NCBI RefSeq assembly: GCF_900100755.1
Contig: NZ_FNCI01000003.1
Coordinates: forward strand, 310,001-374,000
Direction of reading: 5' to 3'
From: Onishia taeanensis
Lineage (GTDB): Bacteria; Pseudomonadota; Gammaproteobacteria; Pseudomonadales; Halomonadaceae
Length of the DNA: 64,000 nt
In this document: positions 60,175 to 64,000 of the stretch, piece after piece
How positions within the stretch are numbered: position 1 is the first letter of the stretch
Layout: each line of letters opens with the position of its first letter
The notes under the pieces: generated by a model
Told to the model about the DNA's origin: nothing
The model's input: only the letters and a program-made list of their open reading frames with translations
The model's database searches: none
Made by a program: the position numbers and the translations under genes

Positions 60175-61332
60175 ATGATGAGCAACGTAACGATGGCAAG
60201 ATCACACCCCGCCGGCGCCGCCGGATCCGAGCGACCGGCCCGCTGGCGGCTGACCATGGCCGGTTTGCTACTGGCGCTACCGCTGACGCTGCTGGCGGTT
60301 GACGCCCAAGGCGCCAACGAGGCCGCTAGCAGCGACGACACCGCCAGCGAAACCGAATGGCCCCAGGGGCACTATCCGCTGCCTGAAGAAGGCGACATCG
60401 TCGGTGAGACCAGCACGGTTATCGCCAAGAAGTCGGACACCCTGCTCGACATCGGCCGGGAACATGGCATCGGTTATGAAGAAATGCGCCGCGCCAACCC
60501 GGACGTCAACGTCTGGTATCCCGGGGAAGGTACCGAGCTGGTCATCCCTTCACGCTTCATTTTGCCGCCCGGGCCCCGGGAAGACATCGTGGTGAATGTG
60601 GCCGAAATGCGCATCTACTTCTTCCCCAAGCCCAAGGACGGCGAAACGCCTCATGTGGAAACCTATCCGGTTAGCGTGGGGCGCATGGATTGGAAGACCC
60701 CGCTGGGGACCACCTCGATTACCCAGATGATCAAGAACCCGGCCTGGTATCCGCCGCAGTCGATCATCAAGGAGCATGCCGAGGACGGCCGCGGTCACCT
60801 GCCAAACGTGGTACCTCCTGGCCCTGATAACCCGCTGGGCTCGCGCAAGATGCGCCTCAATATCCCGGGCTATCTGATTCACGGCACTAACCGGCCGGAC
60901 GGCATTGGCATGCGCGTCACCCATGGCTGCATTCGCATGCTGCCGGAAGACGTCGAGGCGCTATTCGACAAGGTCAACGTCGGCACCAAGGTCCGCCTGA
61001 TCAATGAGCCCTTCAAGCTGGGCTGGTCCAATGGCACCCTTTACGTTCAGGCCTACCCGTACCTGGATGAAGACGATGGCACCACTGTCGAGCGCATCAC
61101 CAATGCGCTGGCCCAGGTAGACGAGGCCGTGGAAGGGCTCGACTATCTTGTGGACTATGCCCGCCTGCGCGATGTGGTCGAAGTGCCCGGCGGCCTGCCG
61201 GTGGCGCTGGAGTACTCGGCACCTCCCGAGCATGAGCGTCAGCGCAAGACGCTCTACGACCGCCTGGAGCTGATTGCAGCCGAGACGAGCGTGGATGTGC
61301 AAGCGGCACAGGCTCTGCTCGAGCAGAGTTAA
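60175..61332 (+). CDS. L,D-transpeptidase with LysM domain (ErfK/YbiS type)
   Basis: The protein (385 residues from 60175) has a signal or anchor helix (LTMAGLLLALPLTLLAVDAQ), a LysM domain (SDTLLDIGREHGIGYEEMRR...EGTELVIPSRF) and a YkuD catalytic domain with HGTNRPDGIGMRVTHGCIRM, in which Cys is the nucleophile. Such enzymes form 3-3 crosslinks in peptidoglycan or attach the Lpp lipoprotein to it; the OprI-like lipoprotein gene downstream makes the second role attractive. The start is uncertain: 60175, 60178 and 60193 are possible, none with a strong ribosome site. Confidence 0.9.
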   Translation: MMSNVTMARSHPAGAAGSERPARWRLTMAGLLLALPLTLLAVDAQGANEAASSDDTASETEWPQGHYPLPEEGDIVGETSTVIAKKSDTLLDIGREHGIGYEEMRRANPDVNVWYPGEGTELVIPSRFILPPGPREDIVVNVAEMRIYFFPKPKDGETPHVETYPVSVGRMDWKTPLGTTSITQMIKNPAWYPPQSIIKEHAEDGRGHLPNVVPPGPDNPLGSRKMRLNIPGYLIHGTNRPDGIGMRVTHGCIRMLPEDVEALFDKVNVGTKVRLINEPFKLGWSNGTLYVQAYPYLDEDDGTTVERITNALAQVDEAVEGLDYLVDYARLRDVVEVPGGLPVALEYSAPPEHERQRKTLYDRLELIAAETSVDVQAAQALLEQS

Positions 61333-61339
61333 TGCTACC

Positions 61340-61369
61340 GGGCAAGGCCGCCGAATGACGGCCTTGCCC
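61340..61369 (+). terminator. Hairpin after the L,D-transpeptidase gene
   Basis: GGGCAAGGCCG and CGGCCTTGCCC form an 11-bp stem eight bases after the stop. No T tract follows, so it probably stabilises the message end or acts with the terminator at 61394. Confidence 0.5.
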
Positions 61370-61393
61370 CAAAGACGTATCAGACAAGACGTG

Positions 61394-61421
61394 AGGCCTC
61401 GCCTGGTGCGAGGCCTTTTTT
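61394..61421 (+). terminator. Intrinsic terminator after the L,D-transpeptidase gene
   Basis: AGGCCTCGC and GCGAGGCCT pair around CTGGT and lead into a T5-6 tract. It is the main terminator of the plus-strand unit. Confidence 0.85.
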
Positions 61422-61488
61422 ATGCGTCGATACCGCGTCAGCTCCCCTCGCGTTTGGGGTGAGCGCCTGTCTGGCGCCCATAAACGAC

Positions 61489-61516
61489 AAAGGCCCTGCC
61501 AAATGGCAGGGCCTTT
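61489..61516. terminator. Convergent terminator near the lipoprotein gene
   Basis: AAAGGCCCTGCCA and TGGCAGGGCCTTT are exact 13-base arms separated by AA, usable on either strand. A further hairpin, GGAGCCGC with GCGGCTCC at 61528-61547, stands between it and the lipoprotein stop. Confidence 0.65.
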
Positions 61517-61560
61517 GCGTAGCGAACGGAGCCGCCTAAGCGGCTCCATTCAGCAACTGC

Positions 61561-61830
61561 TTACTTGCGCATGTTGCGTTCGAACATGCGGTCCATAGCC
61601 TGACGGTTTTCCTGGGCCATTTGCATGGCAGCCTGGGCGTCGCGCTGGGCTTGGTTAGCAGTGTTCAGTGCACGGTTAGCAGTGCTGTTGGCCTGAGCGG
61701 CGTCCGCCTTGGCTTCCTGCGCAGTCGTACGTACTTCTTCCAGAGCACCGGTAGAGGCACAACCAGCCAGCACGGCCAGAGAGGCAGCAGCGGCGGTCAG
61801 CTTCAGGGTGTTAGTGATGGACTTCGACAT
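61561..61830 (-). CDS. Lpp/OprI-like outer-membrane lipoprotein
   Basis: The 89-residue protein has a lipoprotein signal (LAAAA-type SLAVLAGCASTG, Cys at residue 23) followed by a long alanine-rich helix with heptad repeats (AAQANSTANRALNTANQAQR) and ends in RNMRK. The last Lys is the residue that L,D-transpeptidases attach to peptidoglycan in Lpp and OprI. It is thus probably the major outer-membrane tether. AAGGAG lies six bases before the ATG at 61830; the longer frame has no support. Two L,D-transpeptidase genes flank it. Confidence 0.92.
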   Translation of the reverse strand: MSKSITNTLKLTAAAASLAVLAGCASTGALEEVRTTAQEAKADAAQANSTANRALNTANQAQRDAQAAMQMAQENRQAMDRMFERNMRK

Positions 61831-61973
61831 GGTGTTCTCCTTGAGGGTCTTCCTTGGTTCGATCGGGCATACCTGAGGTGACCCAGGCCCCTGATCGATT
61901 CTGTTTCGATGCAGGGTTCTGCCGCGACAGGTCGACTTTGGCAAGCCAGAGCCGTTAGGTCAATCGCTATCTC

Positions 61974-61999
61974 ATTATAGACACAACTTGTTGTCTATA
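61974..61999 (-). promoter_or_regulatory. Lipoprotein gene promoter with overlapping palindrome
   Basis: A perfect -10 TATAAT lies at 61979-61974 on the minus strand, about 145 bases before the lipoprotein ATG. It overlaps the inverted repeat TATAGACA (61976-61983) and TGTCTATA (61992-61999), spaced by eight bases. The -35 is poor (CTGTAT at 17 bases), so an activator or sigma-specific contact is possible. Confidence 0.5.
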
Positions 62000-62028
62000 C
62001 AGAAGAAGAGCGACGTCCGACATGAAGA

Positions 62029-62607
62029 TTAGCGGATCACTACGCGCGTGCCAATCGTCACCATGTCGGCAAGCTGATCAATTTGCGCATTGGTGACCGC
62101 CACACAGCCCTGAGTCCAGTTGAAACGACGATGAATCTCGGGATCCGCCTCGCCAAGACCATGGATTCCGATATAACCGCCCAGCACCGTATCCTGCGGG
62201 GGCTCACCCGTTCGGCGAAGATCGCTCATGAAGTCACCATATTCACGCGCCGACATCATACCGGCTTCCCATGCTTCACGGGCATGCGCTGCGGTGGGAA
62301 AGTCAATGCCCAGGAAAATGTGGAAATCACTGTCAAGCTTGACGCGGTTGATGTGGAACACGCCTAACGGGGTCGAGCTGTCCCCCTGGTGGCGGAGTCG
62401 CTTCACGCCGCCCCGCCCCACCGACACCGGAGCGAAGCTCTCGAGCATCTGCTCGCCGCGGTAGATGCGTAGACTCGACGTGGATTGGTCAATCAGAAGC
62501 CAAAGTTCATGCGGCCCAGGGTTTATGAATACTTGGCTCTGCGCGGCCCCCAAGGCAGTGCTGAGCGGCATCAGCATCAGGGCAAGGAGGAAAATCAATC
62601 GGGGCAT
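62029..62607 (-). CDS. L,D-transpeptidase family protein (YkuD)
   Basis: The 192-residue protein has a signal peptide (LIFLLALMLMPLSTALG) and a single YkuD domain: VSVGRGGVKRLRHQGDSSTP, then GIHGLGEADPEIHRRFNWTQ and the catalytic GCVAVTN. The start at 62607 is chosen for the signal peptide; the longer frame adds an unlikely Cys- and Arg-rich part. It lies immediately downstream of the EAL gene on the same strand, 37 bases away, so the two may be co-transcribed. It likely crosslinks or anchors at the wall. Confidence 0.88.
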   Translation of the reverse strand: MPRLIFLLALMLMPLSTALGAAQSQVFINPGPHELWLLIDQSTSSLRIYRGEQMLESFAPVSVGRGGVKRLRHQGDSSTPLGVFHINRVKLDSDFHIFLGIDFPTAAHAREAWEAGMMSAREYGDFMSDLRRTGEPPQDTVLGGYIGIHGLGEADPEIHRRFNWTQGCVAVTNAQIDQLADMVTIGTRVVIR

Positions 62608-62644
62608 AGGGTAGCTCGTGATACGGATGGCTGAAGAACCGGAA

Positions 62645-64000
62645 TCAGAGCGTTCTACCGGATTCCACCGCCAATGACAATGCCGACCGCTGGGTGTGCA
62701 TGAAATCGTCACACCAGCGCTCGTAATCGCCAATAGCCAGTGCCGGTGAATACAGAAATCCCTGAGCCTGATCGCACCCCAGCTGCACAAGAATATCGTG
62801 CTGTCCGCGCGTTTCCACGCCTTCGGCCGTCACCATCAACCCCAGGGCATGGCCCATATCGATCATGCAGCCCAAGAGCTTGCGCGCATGGGCGTCGGTC
62901 TCTAGGTCCATGACAAACACACGGTCGAGCTTGATACCGCTCAATGGCAGGTGGCGCAGATACTGGAAGGAAGAAAAGCCGGTGCCGAAGTCATCGATAC
63001 TAACGCCCAGGCCTAGGTCACGGATGGCACGGAGCGCCTTGCTGCCATCCTTGATATCGGCCATCAGGGCGCTCTCGGTGATCTCAACCTCCAGCCGCCA
63101 GGCAGGCACCGCTTCCTGCGCGATCAACGCCCTCAGCATTTCGATAAAGTCGTTATCGAGCAGGTTTCGCGCCGATACATTGATGCTGACGCCGCCAGGC
63201 ACCTGAGCCGCCATCTTCAGGGCCTGCTCGGCGACAAAGCGCGTGACCGGCGTGATCAAGGTGGTTTTCTCGACCTTGGGCATGAAGTGACCGGGATAGA
63301 TCAGCTGCCCATCCTGCTGCCGCCAGCGAATCAGCCCCTCGCAGCCGCAGACGCTATTGTCAGCCAGAGATATCTTGGGCTGAAAGTGAAGTTCGAACTG
63401 ATGGTTTTCCAGGCCGTGGCGTACCTGGGAGATCAGCCATATCGCCTGCTTGGTGCGCCTGCGATAGGCTGGCACATAGGCGCTGCAGCTACGCTGCTGG
63501 CTGGAGGCCTCGAACATGGCCACCCGTGCTTCATGGATCAGCTGCCGCGCATCCTGGGTGTCGGGCGTCGACAGCGTATAGCCGAGTATTAACTGCGCCC
63601 GCATTGGCATCTGCTGAATCACCAGGTTTTCTTCGCCCGCCACCAACACGTCGTGCGCTATCCGCTCGAGTATCTGGTGGTCGGCACTGTCGAGCAGCAC
63701 CATCAACTCAGGACCGTTGAACCGATAGATACAGCTGTGGCCATCGACCACACGATCCAGGCGCTGGCTGATGGCCGACACCAGCTCATCGGACGCATCG
63801 GCACCCAACGTCTCCAGCAGTTCGACGATGTCGGTGATCCTCACCACCATCAACCCTAGAGCCTGGCCCGAGCTTTTTTGCAGCCCTTTGCTCAAGTCCT
63901 CTTCAAGGGCTAGATAATTGGGCAACCCAGAGCGCAAGTCGATGTAAGACGCTTGTAGAGAATCCCTCTTGGCCGCGTGCAGGCGCTCAAACAAACCACC
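62645..64000 (-). CDS. GGDEF-EAL domain protein, N terminus beyond the window
   Basis: About 450 residues are present, and the frame stays open to the window edge. The GGDEF domain is degenerate: RFNGPELMVLL replaces GGDEF, so cyclase activity is unlikely. The EAL domain keeps ELHFQPKISL, CEGLIRW (EGL for EAL), NVSARNL, EITESALM, DDFGTGFSSFQYL, KLDRVFV, TAEGVET and QGFLYSP, so c-di-GMP phosphodiesterase activity is plausible. A sensor part probably lies beyond position 64000. It sits upstream of an L,D-transpeptidase gene. Confidence 0.9.
   Translation of the reverse strand, partial: GGLFERLHAAKRDSLQASYIDLRSGLPNYLALEEDLSKGLQKSSGQALGLMVVRITDIVELLETLGADASDELVSAISQRLDRVVDGHSCIYRFNGPELMVLLDSADHQILERIAHDVLVAGEENLVIQQMPMRAQLILGYTLSTPDTQDARQLIHEARVAMFEASSQQRSCSAYVPAYRRRTKQAIWLISQVRHGLENHQFELHFQPKISLADNSVCGCEGLIRWRQQDGQLIYPGHFMPKVEKTTLITPVTRFVAEQALKMAAQVPGGVSINVSARNLLDNDFIEMLRALIAQEAVPAWRLEVEITESALMADIKDGSKALRAIRDLGLGVSIDDFGTGFSSFQYLRHLPLSGIKLDRVFVMDLETDAHARKLLGCMIDMGHALGLMVTAEGVETRGQHDILVQLGCDQAQGFLYSPALAIGDYERWCDDFMHTQRSALSLAVESGRTL

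Overview
The window reads as a piece of a GC-rich, halophilic gammaproteobacterial chromosome, most like Halomonas or a relative (Halomonadaceae). This rests on the gene content (a complete Na+-pumping NQR, a caa3-type oxidase, LrgAB, SatD/DUF3307, an OprI-like lipoprotein) and on gene order. The block sthA - nqrFEDCBA - gap - mfd and the block thrS-infC-rpmI-rplT-pheS-pheT-ihfA are arranged as in Pseudomonas and its relatives. I assign the genus by recollection of these families, not by a database search.

Region 1 (1-9.6 kb): the end of a flavodoxin gene, a DUF2788 protein, the translation operon thrS-infC-rpmI-rplT-pheS-pheT-ihfA on the minus strand (infC probably starts at a non-canonical ATC), an OmpA-like lipoprotein and a DUF2489 protein. 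Region 2 (9.8-17.5 kb): a cytochrome c oxidase cluster, read on the minus strand as DUF2970 - coxB - coxA - ctaG - coxC - SURF1 - hypothetical - ctaA, with a small divergent DUF2909 gene. Upstream of coxB lie four tandem 16-bp repeats and a 156-bp inverted-repeat element. Region 3 (17.7-25.9 kb): a phasin-like protein, lrgAB, tRNA-Pro(GGG), LPS-type glycosyltransferases and an O-antigen ligase, a coiled-coil protein with a helix-hairpin-helix end, a 13-bp tandem-repeat block and a satD-DUF3307 pair behind a promoter with a built-in palindrome.

Region 4 (26-46 kb) is a surface-polysaccharide locus, with an AT-richer core at about 33-45 kb. It holds a priming sugar-phosphate transferase, a SLC13-type transporter, a transposase-derived DNA-binding protein, cysD and a fused cysNC, a broken ugd remnant, a UDP-sugar epimerase, three glycosyltransferases, Wzy-, Wzx- and Wzz-like proteins, an acetyltransferase, two sulfotransferases, manC and a Wzb phosphatase. 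A perfect ops (RfaH recruitment) sequence lies just upstream of wzz. Sulfate uptake, PAPS synthesis and two PAPS-dependent sulfotransferases side by side, together with an O-antigen ligase, suggest a pathway for a sulfated O-polysaccharide or capsule. This is the most interesting system in the window.

Region 5 (46.4-64 kb): soluble transhydrogenase sthA, nqrM, the nqrABCDEF operon, a long-form GAPDH, mfd, an LysM-L,D-transpeptidase, an Lpp/OprI-like lipoprotein, a second L,D-transpeptidase and a truncated GGDEF-EAL protein that runs off the window end. apbE is absent next to nqr, and ctaB and sco are absent from the cox cluster; they must be elsewhere if present.
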